Below are positions 33,380-41,108 of a stretch of 64,000 nucleotides of DNA, one piece after another. Source of the DNA: Nocardia salmonicida NBRC 13393 (GTDB taxonomy: Bacteria > Actinomycetota > Actinomycetes > Mycobacteriales > Mycobacteriaceae); assembly GCF_001613085.1 (NCBI RefSeq), contig NZ_BDBR01000024.1, forward strand, positions 102,582-166,581, in the 5' to 3' direction. The notes under the pieces are model-generated. The model did no database searches, was not told where the DNA came from, and was given only the letters and a program-made list of their open reading frames with translations. The position numbers were made by a program, and so were the translations under genes. The stretch's first letter is position 1, and each line of letters starts with the position of its first letter.

Positions 33380-36300
33380 TCAGTTCTTGCGACCAGGAGC
33401 CTTTGCGCCGGACTTGAAGCCGAGGCCGCCGGGCTTGGCGGTCGGCGTGGCCGCCGGGGTGCCGTTGCCGTTGGTGGGTTCGGGCTGGGCGGCCGTCTCC
33501 GCAGACTCGGTTTCGGGTTCTGCCGGTGCCACGGGTTCCGCCGTGACCGCGGGTTCAGCCGGGGTCACGGTGGGTGCCGTGGAGGGGGTGGATCCGGGAG
33601 CCTTGGAGGTGGGGCGCTTGAGGCCGGACTTCATGGCCAGGCCCTTGGCGGGAAGCGACGGCTTGGATTCGGTGGGGGCCGAACCCTCCGGGGTCGCGGG
33701 GGCTTCGGCGGTGGTCGCCTCCGCTGCCGGTGCTTCGGGCGCTGCCGCTGCCGGGGCTGCCGACGTCGGCGCGGTGCCGGGTGCCTTTGCGCCCGGAGCC
33801 TTGGCCTTGCCCTTCATGCCGAGCCCCTTGACCGGCGGTGCGGGAGTGGCTGCGGCGGCAGGGGTTTCCGTTGCAGCGCCTTCCGGGGCCGCTTCAGCCG
33901 CAGGGGCTTTGGTGCCGGGGGCTTTGGCGCCGCCCTTCATGCCGAGGCCACCACCGGGAGCCTTCGCTCCGCCCTTCATGCCCAAGCCTTTGACCGGGAC
34001 AGCGGGAGCCGCGGTCTCGGCCGCCGGGGCCACTTCAGCCGCAGGGGCCGCTTCAGCCGCAGGGGCTTTGGTGCCGGGGGCTTTGGCGCTGCCCTTCATG
34101 CCGAGGCCACCACCGGGAGCCTTCGCTCCGCCCTTCATGCCCAGACCCTTGGCAGGAGCCGCTTCAGCCGCAGGTGCCGCATCAGCTGCGAGGGCCTTCG
34201 CGCCCGGTGCCTTCGCGGCGCCCTTCATGCCGAGCCCACCGGGTGCCTTCGCGGCGCCCTTCATGCCGAGGCCACCACCAGCAGGGGCCGTCCTCGTGGC
34301 GGTGTCGGTCACGTCCTCGACCACCGGGCTGGGTTCGGGTTCGGGTTCGGTCACCGGTGCGGTCTTGGGTTCCTGGACCACGACCAGATTGGCCGACAGT
34401 TCATTGGCGTCGATACGTGTGATCGAGTCCAACATCAGCTGTGAGACATCGACGACCTCGACACCCTCGCCCTGGCCCTGTTCCTGACGGGCGGTCACAC
34501 CGTCGTTGAGCATGACACGGCAGAACGGGCAACCGGTCGCGATCTTGGTCGGGTTGGTCGCGAGAGCCTCGTCGACACGGTCGACGTTGATGCGCTTGCC
34601 GAGCTGCTCTTCCATCCACATCCGGGCGCCACCGGCACCACAGCACATCGAACGCTCACCGTGACGGGGCATCTCGACCAGAGTCGAGCCCGAGGCTTCC
34701 ATCAACTCACGAGGGGCGTTGTAGATCTTGTTGTGCCGACCCAGGTAGCAGGGGTCGTGGTAGGTGATGTTCTGCGAGACCGTCGCGACCGGCACCAACT
34801 GCTTCTGCCGGACGAGTCGGTTCAGTAGCTGGGTATGGTGTACGACCTCGTAGGTGCCCCCGACCTGGGGGTACTCGTTGTTCAGGGTGTTGAAGCAATG
34901 CGCGCAGGTCACGACGATCTTCTTCTTCGACTGTTCGACACCTTCGAAGACCGAGTTGATGACCTCGATGTTCTGCAATGCAAGCTGTTGGAAGAGGAAT
35001 TCGTTGCCCGCGCGGCGCGCGGAGTCACCGGTGCAGGTTTCCTCGGCGCCGAGGACCATGAACTTGGTGCCCGCGGTGGCGAGGAGCTCGGCGACGGCTT
35101 TGGTGGTTTTCTTCGCGCGGTCTTCGTAGGCACCGGCGCACCCGACCCAGAACAGGTACTCGTAGCCGTCGAAGCTGTCGGCGTCTTTCCCGAAGACCGG
35201 GATGTCGAAGTCGACTTCGTTGATCCAGTTGAGGCGGTCCTTGGAGTTCTGGCCCCAGGGGTTGCCCTTGTTCTCCAGGTTTTTGAACAGTCCGGCGAGC
35301 TCGGAGGGGAACTCCGACTCGATGAGGACTTGGTAGCGGCGCATGTCGATGATGTGGTCGACGTGTTCGATATCGACCGGGCACTGCTCGACGCAGGCAC
35401 CGCAGGTGGTGCAGGACCACAGCACTTCGGGGTCGATGATGCCGCGGAGATCCTCGCCGCCGACCAACGGGCGTTCGGCCTCGGCGCGGGCGGCGTCGGA
35501 GATCTTGGCCAGCGCTGCCTCGTCAGGCTTGCCGTCGGCGTCTACCAGTCCGATCTCATCGCCACCGGCGTCCTTGCGGCCACCGGCCAGCAGGTACGGC
35601 GCGACGGCGTGACCGTGGTCGCGCAGCGACATGATCAGCAGCTTCGGCGAGAGCGGCTTACCGGTGTTCCAAGCGGGGCACTGCGACTGGCAGCGACCAC
35701 ACTCGGTGCAGGTGGTGAAGTCCAGCCAGCCCTTCCAGGAGAAGTCCTCCATGCGGCCGACGCCCAGCGTGTCGACCTCGGGGTCGACGTTCTCCATGTC
35801 GAGAATCTTGCCGTTGGACATCATCGGCTTGGCCGCGCCGAGGGCGACGCTGCCGTCGGCATTGCGCTTGAAGTAGATGTTGAAGAAGGCCGAGAAGCGG
35901 TGCCAGGCCACGCCCCAGTTGACGTTGAGGCTTACCACCACGACCCACACCAGAGCCGCCATCAACTTGAAGAAGGCGAACACGGACACGAGGGTGGCAC
36001 TCGCGGGCAGCAGCTCGGCGACGTGCATGCTGACGAAGTCACTGCTGGCATGGGACTCGCCTGTATAGGCCAGAACCAGAGCCTTCGCGCCCAACATGCT
36101 GATGCCCTCGACGAGCACGATCAGCTCGACGAAGTAGGCCGCCGTGAAGTTGGAGCCGGAGAATCTCGAGAGCCGCTCCGGAACGCGCGGATGGTTCAGC
36201 TGGCGGATGGTGATCAACACCAGGGCGCCGATGATGGTTCCCAGAGCCAGCAGCTCGTCTGCGAGGTGGTAGACGAAGGTGTTGCCGATCAACGGCCAGG

Positions 36301-36601
36301 TGAAGGTCGGGCTGAAGATCTGGCCCTGGGCCTGGAAGACGGTGACGAAGCCGATCATGAAGCCGACCATCACGAGCCAGTGGGCCCAACCGACGGTCCG
36401 GAACTTCACCATCCGGGTATGCGCGGCGACCTCTTTGACCATGTTCGCGAATCGCGGCACCAGCGGCAGGAACCGGTCAGGGGCAGGCTGCCCCAGCATG
36501 ATGCTCCGCACCATCCTCCGCACCGCTAGACCGAACCCAATCCACGCGGGGACACCGACCAGAATGGAGATGATGCCCAACGTTGTTGATATGGGGCTCA
36601 T
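33380..36601 (-). CDS. membrane Fe-S oxidoreductase (Rv0338c-like) with GLGMKG-AKAPG repeat tail
   Basis: 1073 residues, ATG 36601. Residues ~1-260 hold several membrane helices; two [4Fe-4S] ferredoxin motifs follow (CTECGRCQSQCP and CTTCGACVEQCP); then two CCG-type heterodisulfide-reductase domains (CAHCFNTLNNEYP, YHDPCYLGRHN, MCCGAGGARMWMEE). The last ~290 residues are Ala/Pro-rich with seven GLGMKGxAKAPG-like units plus degenerate ones. Mycobacterial Rv0338c is shorter. It is thought to pass electrons to or from the quinone pool, possibly from acyl-CoA dehydrogenation; that is family-level inference. Two TTAC-N6-GTAN operators lie upstream, as for fadE5. Confidence 0.92.
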   Translation of the reverse strand: MSPISTTLGIISILVGVPAWIGFGLAVRRMVRSIMLGQPAPDRFLPLVPRFANMVKEVAAHTRMVKFRTVGWAHWLVMVGFMIGFVTVFQAQGQIFSPTFTWPLIGNTFVYHLADELLALGTIIGALVLITIRQLNHPRVPERLSRFSGSNFTAAYFVELIVLVEGISMLGAKALVLAYTGESHASSDFVSMHVAELLPASATLVSVFAFFKLMAALVWVVVVSLNVNWGVAWHRFSAFFNIYFKRNADGSVALGAAKPMMSNGKILDMENVDPEVDTLGVGRMEDFSWKGWLDFTTCTECGRCQSQCPAWNTGKPLSPKLLIMSLRDHGHAVAPYLLAGGRKDAGGDEIGLVDADGKPDEAALAKISDAARAEAERPLVGGEDLRGIIDPEVLWSCTTCGACVEQCPVDIEHVDHIIDMRRYQVLIESEFPSELAGLFKNLENKGNPWGQNSKDRLNWINEVDFDIPVFGKDADSFDGYEYLFWVGCAGAYEDRAKKTTKAVAELLATAGTKFMVLGAEETCTGDSARRAGNEFLFQQLALQNIEVINSVFEGVEQSKKKIVVTCAHCFNTLNNEYPQVGGTYEVVHHTQLLNRLVRQKQLVPVATVSQNITYHDPCYLGRHNKIYNAPRELMEASGSTLVEMPRHGERSMCCGAGGARMWMEEQLGKRINVDRVDEALATNPTKIATGCPFCRVMLNDGVTARQEQGQGEGVEVVDVSQLMLDSITRIDANELSANLVVVQEPKTAPVTEPEPEPSPVVEDVTDTATRTAPAGGGLGMKGAAKAPGGLGMKGAAKAPGAKALAADAAPAAEAAPAKGLGMKGGAKAPGGGLGMKGSAKAPGTKAPAAEAAPAAEVAPAAETAAPAVPVKGLGMKGGAKAPGGGLGMKGGAKAPGTKAPAAEAAPEGAATETPAAAATPAPPVKGLGMKGKAKAPGAKAPGTAPTSAAPAAAAPEAPAAEATTAEAPATPEGSAPTESKPSLPAKGLAMKSGLKRPTSKAPGSTPSTAPTVTPAEPAVTAEPVAPAEPETESAETAAQPEPTNGNGTPAATPTAKPGGLGFKSGAKAPGRKN

Positions 36602-36670
36602 GCGTTGGCCTTTCGTTCACGAAGCGACGCGGTGCCGCTCGTCCCAGGTCGCATCATAACCCCTTATAAG

Positions 36671-36714
36671 TTACCGACGAGTACGGGTAGGGTTTTTATG
36701 TTACTCGCGAGTAG
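36671..36714. promoter_or_regulatory. two TTAC-N6-GTAN operators upstream of Fe-S oxidoreductase
   Basis: TTAC-CGACGA-GTAC at 36671-36684 and TTAC-TCGCGA-GTAG at 36701-36714, 70-113 bp from the start at 36601. The inner TTACTCGCGAGTA is nearly a perfect palindrome. Same architecture as the fadE5 promoter. Confidence 0.65.
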
Positions 36715-36784
36715 GCAGACCCGCAGACCCGCCTGCGACCGTGTTGGCGGGCCGACCGCAAATGGCCGCGGGCGGCCGTCGTCA

Positions 36785-37879
36785 TCACCTCCCGAGGGTG
36801 CGGGTTCTGGCACGCTGGGCGTATTCGGCGGGATCGATGCCGCGCAGTCTGCAGATCTCGGCGAGGCGGCCCGTCAGCAGCACATCGGTGTGTGTCAGGT
36901 CGGTCACGGTCTCGGCGCCGAGCAGTGCCATGAGTTGCCGAATCCGGGTAATCCACGTGTCTATCGCCGCGATCAGCGCGTCGACGCCCTCGGTCTGGAG
37001 GATCGACAGGAAGTATCCGGATACTCCGACCGCTCTGGCCCCGAGCGCGAGGCTGCGGACGACATCCAGCGGATTTCGCACCCCGCCCGAGGCCAGCAGT
37101 GTCACCCCGTGTCGTCTGGCGGCCTCGCTCGCGTCGACGAGGCAGGCCGGAGTCGGCAAACCCCAGTCGGCGAGCAGGTCGAAGTCGGCTCGTTGCCGCC
37201 TGGCGTTCTCGATCAGCGCGAAGTTCGTTCCGCCTGCCCCGGAAACATCGACATGCCGTACACCGAGGTCGGCAAGCTGCGCCACAGTGTCGGCGCTGAT
37301 CCCGAATCCGACCTCCTTGACGATCACCGGGACATCGAGCGCCTTTGTGATGCGAGCGATATTGAGTGGCCAGGCCGAAAAGTCTCGATCGCCCTCGGGC
37401 ATCACCGTCTCCTGGACCGCGTTGACGTGTACCTGTAGCGCATCTGCGCCCAGCAACGCGACCGCCCGCGCCGCCAGCTGCGGCGTGGTGTTGGCGTTGA
37501 CATTGGCGATGACGTAGCCGTCCGGATTCTCTCGCCGCAATACGCGATATGTCTCGGCTACCGAGTCGTCCGCGAGGTACGCGCTCATCGAACCGGACGC
37601 GATAGCCAAGCCGGTCTCCCTGGCAGCGATCGCCAGGTCTCGGTTCACCTCGCCGGTGCGGGCGCTGCCGCCGGTCATCGCGTTGATGTACAACGGTACC
37701 GGCCAGGTCGTGCCGCCCACGTCCGTGGTAAGCGAGAGGGCGTGCTCTGCGGTGCCCCGCAAGGCGTGGTGGACGAACTCGACCTCATCGAACTGGCACA
37801 AGGGTCGCGTGTCCATGAATTCGCGTTGTTGTGTGACAGCCAGGCGGACATGATCATCCTTGCGGGTGGCGTAGCTCAT
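36785..37879 (-). CDS. fni: type 2 isopentenyl-diphosphate delta-isomerase
   Basis: FMN- and NADPH-dependent interconversion of IPP and DMAPP. ATG 37879 after AAGAAGGGAAATC gives 364 residues. Opens with RKDDHVRLA; has NAMTGGSARTGEVN, QVHVNAVQETVMPEGDRDF (the conserved Gln/Glu metal site), VIVKEVGFG, DVSGAGGTNF and ASGGVRNPLDVVRSLALGA. Type 2 enzymes in actinobacteria often sit in terpenoid clusters. Here it is divergent from a StrR-like activator and 8 kb from a UbiA prenyltransferase, so I read it as the left edge of the metabolite cluster. Confidence 0.93.
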   Translation of the reverse strand: MSYATRKDDHVRLAVTQQREFMDTRPLCQFDEVEFVHHALRGTAEHALSLTTDVGGTTWPVPLYINAMTGGSARTGEVNRDLAIAARETGLAIASGSMSAYLADDSVAETYRVLRRENPDGYVIANVNANTTPQLAARAVALLGADALQVHVNAVQETVMPEGDRDFSAWPLNIARITKALDVPVIVKEVGFGISADTVAQLADLGVRHVDVSGAGGTNFALIENARRQRADFDLLADWGLPTPACLVDASEAARRHGVTLLASGGVRNPLDVVRSLALGARAVGVSGYFLSILQTEGVDALIAAIDTWITRIRQLMALLGAETVTDLTHTDVLLTGRLAEICRLRGIDPAEYAQRARTRTLGR

Positions 37880-38425
37880 CTGATTTCCCTTCTTCGGGGA
37901 GCGTGCAAGTCGGGCGAATTCGCGACACCTCGCGAGTGGTCGTTTGACCAATTCGCGGTATCGGCGACATTCGAATTATCGAGGGGCCGCGAAATTTCGG
38001 GTCCTGGCGCGATTTTCTGGGATATGAGGGGTAATTATGCACCGGTATCGCCCGGTGCGGAATCGGCCGATAGTCCCATTTCGTATCAGCCGCTGAGCGG
38101 TGCTTCCGGTCGGCCGGCCGCCGGGCGCGACCATCTCCGCGCGGCTTGCTTCCCAGAAAACATACCTTAAGGTCTGTTTCGTCCGAATTATGGTGTCCAA
38201 CTGTGACTTTGCTCAGTTGAACAGGCGGGCCTCGGTGATCGCTGAGTGTGGCTGGACCTTGTCTCCCCGCGCATCGGACCTGCGGATACCCCCCCTGACC
38301 TGCCGGTCGGGGTCGTCGCCACCGCCGGATCGAACGCTTGCTCGAAGAGGCGGCCTGCGATAGTTTTTTTACGCGGAACTTGATCTTGGGATACTTAGCT
38401 TGAAGGACCGGGGGGGACTGAGGAC
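37880..38425. other. 546-bp divergent control region at left edge of cluster
   Basis: No gene is seen. It contains the StrR/NovG-like inverted repeat (38195-38222), a short CACCGG...CCGGTG-type hairpin near 38040-38056, and AT-rich tracts near 38170-38210 and 38360-38400 (TTGATC and TACTTA about 10 bp apart). It must hold promoters for both fni and the activator gene. Confidence 0.5.
38195..38222. promoter_or_regulatory. StrR/NovG-like activator binding site
   Basis: GTCCAACTG - 10 bases - CAGTTGAAC. The published consensus of this activator family is GTTCRACTG-N11-CRGTYGAAC: the right arm is a perfect match, the left differs at one base, and the spacer is one base shorter. It lies about 200 bp upstream of the StrR-like gene and 316 bp from fni. 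Confidence 0.65.
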
Positions 38426-39436
38426 GTGGAATATTCGTTGAAGACGGCGCGTGTTAAAAAGTCTGTGGAAATCGAATCGCTGGTAGTTTTCGGCTCCCCC
38501 AGATCCGAGGGGGAGGATCAATCGCATATCGAACGGCTGATCGAGGCCGAATGGCCGTTGCCGCCGATTCTCGTTCATCGACAGACCAACCGTGTAATCG
38601 ATGGATTCCATCGCACAATTGCTGCCCGGCGGAAAGGTCTCACCCATATAGACGCATATCTGGTCGATGGCTCCGATGAACTCGCATTCATTCTGGGGGT
38701 CCAGGAGAATGTGACACATGGCCTCCCGTTGTCCTTGGCGGATCGTCGCGCCGCCGCCGAAAGGATCGTCAGAACGCATCCGCACTGGTCGAACCGTTCG
38801 ATTGCGGCAGCCGCCGGTCTGTCCGCGAAGACGGTGGCATCGATTCGAGGCGGAACCGGCGACAGTTCGCAGGGGAGTCACCGCTTGGGTAGCGATGGCC
38901 GCCTCCGTCCGGTCGATACCAACTCCGCCCGGCGAACAGCCGCCGAACTCATCATGGCCCGCCCTGATGCGTCGCTCCGGAGTATCGCCAAGGTAGTCGG
39001 GCTGTCCCCGTCGACCGTCCGCGATGTGCGAGCCAGACTGGAGAGCGGCGCGGACCCGCTCGTTCATCCAGAAGAAAACAAGACATCCTGTACCAAGCCG
39101 GCGTCGGAGAGCGCCGGACCAGCAGCGACCGACCGGCTCGGTCTGTCCTCGCAACCCAAGAAGCAGGTCGATATCGAGGCTCTGCTAGGTGTGCTCTCCC
39201 GTGACCCGGCGTTGCGTATGAGTGTTGGCGGCCGCGAACTACTTCGTTGGCTGCATCAGCATGCGGTGATCGGCAGTGACGTCGCGAAGATAGCAGCGGC
39301 CGTCCGCCCACATTCCTATTACCACGTGATCGAATTCGCTAATCAATGTTCGGCCAACTGGGCGACCATTGCCCAAGCCTTGCAAGCCGCTTCCGTCGAG
39401 GCGCCCAGCAGCTCGCCGGATGCCCGCTCTGCTTGA
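38426..39436 (+). CDS. StrR/NovG-family pathway-specific activator (ParB-like N-domain)
   Basis: 336 residues from GTG 38426, GGACTGAGG upstream. Residues ~10-95 are a ParB/sulfiredoxin-like domain (PPILVHRQTNRVIDGFHRTIAARRKG). The stretch HGLPLSLADRRAAAERIV continuing into THPHWSNRSIAAAAGLSAKTVASIRG is the hallmark of StrR, the streptomycin activator, and of NovG. A second predicted helix-turn-helix (SLRSIAKVVGLSPSTVRDVRARL) follows. StrR proteins switch on antibiotic clusters, so this gene is the main reason to call 36.8-57.6 kb a biosynthetic cluster. It is not a chromosome-partition ParB. Confidence 0.88.
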   Translation: MEYSLKTARVKKSVEIESLVVFGSPRSEGEDQSHIERLIEAEWPLPPILVHRQTNRVIDGFHRTIAARRKGLTHIDAYLVDGSDELAFILGVQENVTHGLPLSLADRRAAAERIVRTHPHWSNRSIAAAAGLSAKTVASIRGGTGDSSQGSHRLGSDGRLRPVDTNSARRTAAELIMARPDASLRSIAKVVGLSPSTVRDVRARLESGADPLVHPEENKTSCTKPASESAGPAATDRLGLSSQPKKQVDIEALLGVLSRDPALRMSVGGRELLRWLHQHAVIGSDVAKIAAAVRPHSYYHVIEFANQCSANWATIAQALQAASVEAPSSSPDARSA

Positions 39437-39510
39437 GCTCCGACAGTTCCTTTCTCGAACATTGACCTATGGTCTCGTGACGCCCCCATTCAATACCCGA
39501 AGGGTTTGGT

Positions 39511-40095
39511 ATGTCCAAAATTGCTGTTATAACCAGCGGCTTGCAATACGACATCGTCGGAAAGAATCCTGAGCGTCAAGCGGCAATCGCCGCTGCGGCC
39601 CCGCATGTTTCGAATTTCTTGTCCGAAATGCGCAAACGCGATTATCCCGTGTTCCATCTGCAGCTCATCAACCAACCGGACGATCCGCTGGCCGAGCGGT
39701 ACGACGGCAGGGTCCCAGCCCTGCGCGGGACACCGGGCGCCGAGGTCGTCCGGGAGTTTCTCGGCTCGAATGACGTGATCCAAGAGCGCAGCAAGGACAG
39801 CGGCTTCTACGAGACCGATCTGCACGATCGGCTTCAGGCGTCGGGCGTCGAGACCCTTGTGCTGATCGGGCTGCAAACGCAGATCTGTATTCAAACGACA
39901 GCTGCCGACGCGTTCTTCCGTGGATACGTTGTCGCCGTGCCGAGCGATTGCGTGTTCTCTGCTGTGGAAGCCGATCGACTGCGGGCACTCGAATGGCTGG
40001 AGAGCTATTGCGCCACGGTCGCCGATTCCACAGAAATCCTTCGAGTGATCGATGAGAGTGGCAGTCTCCCGCGTAAGGAGACCAAGACGCCATGA
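39511..40095 (+). CDS. isochorismatase-like protein lacking the catalytic Asp
   Basis: 194 residues, ATG after GAAGGG. Lys (ERSKDSGFYETDL) and nucleophilic Cys (GLQTQICIQTTAADAFFRG) of the cysteine-hydrolase triad are present. The first strand reads AVITSGLQYDIVG, where family members have a D-x-Q motif (VIDMQNDF), so the catalytic Asp is Ser/Gly. Activity may be changed towards transfer or binding. The last four bases overlap hypE, so the two are translationally coupled; the coupling suggests a job connected with the HypE/HypF carbamoyl or cyano group. Confidence 0.85.
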   Translation: MSKIAVITSGLQYDIVGKNPERQAAIAAAAPHVSNFLSEMRKRDYPVFHLQLINQPDDPLAERYDGRVPALRGTPGAEVVREFLGSNDVIQERSKDSGFYETDLHDRLQASGVETLVLIGLQTQICIQTTAADAFFRGYVVAVPSDCVFSAVEADRLRALEWLESYCATVADSTEILRVIDESGSLPRKETKTP

Positions 40096-41108
40096 CTCTG
40101 GCAACGCAGAATATCCAGCTCGACCACGGCACCGGGGCGGCACTGTCCAACGAACTCGTAGGTTTCATCGCGCAGACATTGGGTGATGTCTATGTGGGCG
40201 AGATGGAAGACAGCGCGGTCCTTCCGGTCGAGGGTAGCCGTATCGCGATGACCACAGACAGCTTCGTGGTCGACCCGCCGTTTTTCGGCAACGGGGACAT
40301 CGGAAAGATCGCGGTCTGCGGGACCGTCAACGACTTGGCGGTCTCCGGTGCCGCTCCCCGGTACCTCACCCTCGGGATGATTCTCGAGGCCGGCCTTCCG
40401 TTCGATCACCTGTCTCGTGTACTGACTTCCATTCGGGAGACCGCGCGAGAAGCAGGGGTGCAGATCGTGTGCGGAGATACGAAGGTCGTGCGTGCCGGCG
40501 AAGCGGATCAGTTGTACCTCAACACAAGTGGTGTCGGCTTCTTCTTCCGGGAGCCACTGCGGATGGATTCGGTCCGCCCCGGAGATTCGGTCATCCTGTC
40601 CGGGCCTATCGGCAATCACACCGTCCATCTGCTGTCGATTCGGGAAGGTCTCGGTTTCGAAGCCCGCGTTCTCAGCGACTGCGCACCGCTCAACGTCATG
40701 ATCGACCGCGTGTTCGAGGCTGTGCCGGACGGGGCGATTCGCTCGATGCGTGATGTCACGCGCGGCGGTCTGGCGGCGGTATTGCACGAGTACGCGGGCC
40801 GAGTCGGCACCGCCATCACCATCGATGAGCAGACGCTGCCGATCCAGCCCGAAACCGCGATGGCGGCCGACATGCTGGGGATCAACCCGCTGCACTGTGC
40901 CAACGAAGGCTGCGTTGCGATCTTCGCCGATCCGGTCGCGGCCGACGACATCCTCGCCGCGCTTCATCAGCACGAGTACGGGAGGCATGCCGTTGTGATC
41001 GGCGAAGTAACCGGTCGCGATGGCGCGGCGGTGGTGCTCCGGGATTCCGGCGGGCGCGAATCTACCCTGCAACCTCTCCGGGGCGCAGAGCTGCCCCGGC
41101 TGTGCTGA
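40092..41108 (+). CDS. hypE: HypE-like protein (carbamoyl dehydratase, thiocyanate carrier)
   Basis: 338 residues, PurM/AIR-synthase fold. ATP-site and core motifs match true HypE: LDHGTGAALSNELV, MTTDSFVVDPPFF, GDIGKIAVCGTVNDLAVSGA, GDTKVV, DVTRGGLAAVLHEYA and ANEGCVAIF. The C-terminus ends ELPRLC; in HypE the final Cys of PR(I/V)C accepts a carbamoyl group from HypF, and HypE dehydrates it to a thiocyanate. The acceptor Cys is therefore intact. Overlaps hypF by seven bases. No hypA, B, C, D or hydrogenase gene is near, so the usual partner is missing. Confidence 0.93.
   Translation: MTLATQNIQLDHGTGAALSNELVGFIAQTLGDVYVGEMEDSAVLPVEGSRIAMTTDSFVVDPPFFGNGDIGKIAVCGTVNDLAVSGAAPRYLTLGMILEAGLPFDHLSRVLTSIRETAREAGVQIVCGDTKVVRAGEADQLYLNTSGVGFFFREPLRMDSVRPGDSVILSGPIGNHTVHLLSIREGLGFEARVLSDCAPLNVMIDRVFEAVPDGAIRSMRDVTRGGLAAVLHEYAGRVGTAITIDEQTLPIQPETAMAADMLGINPLHCANEGCVAIFADPVAADDILAALHQHEYGRHAVVIGEVTGRDGAAVVLRDSGGRESTLQPLRGAELPRLC

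Noticed and set aside
34835..36529. 564-codon open frame on the plus strand
   Set aside because: Antisense shadow of the Fe-S oxidoreductase; low-complexity Glu/Val/Asp composition, no motif, no ribosome-binding site.
38426..39436. ParB-like protein taken as a plasmid/chromosome partition gene
   Set aside because: No parA or parS-like repeats nearby; the HGLPLSLADRRAAAERIV and THPHWS stretches match StrR/NovG activators.
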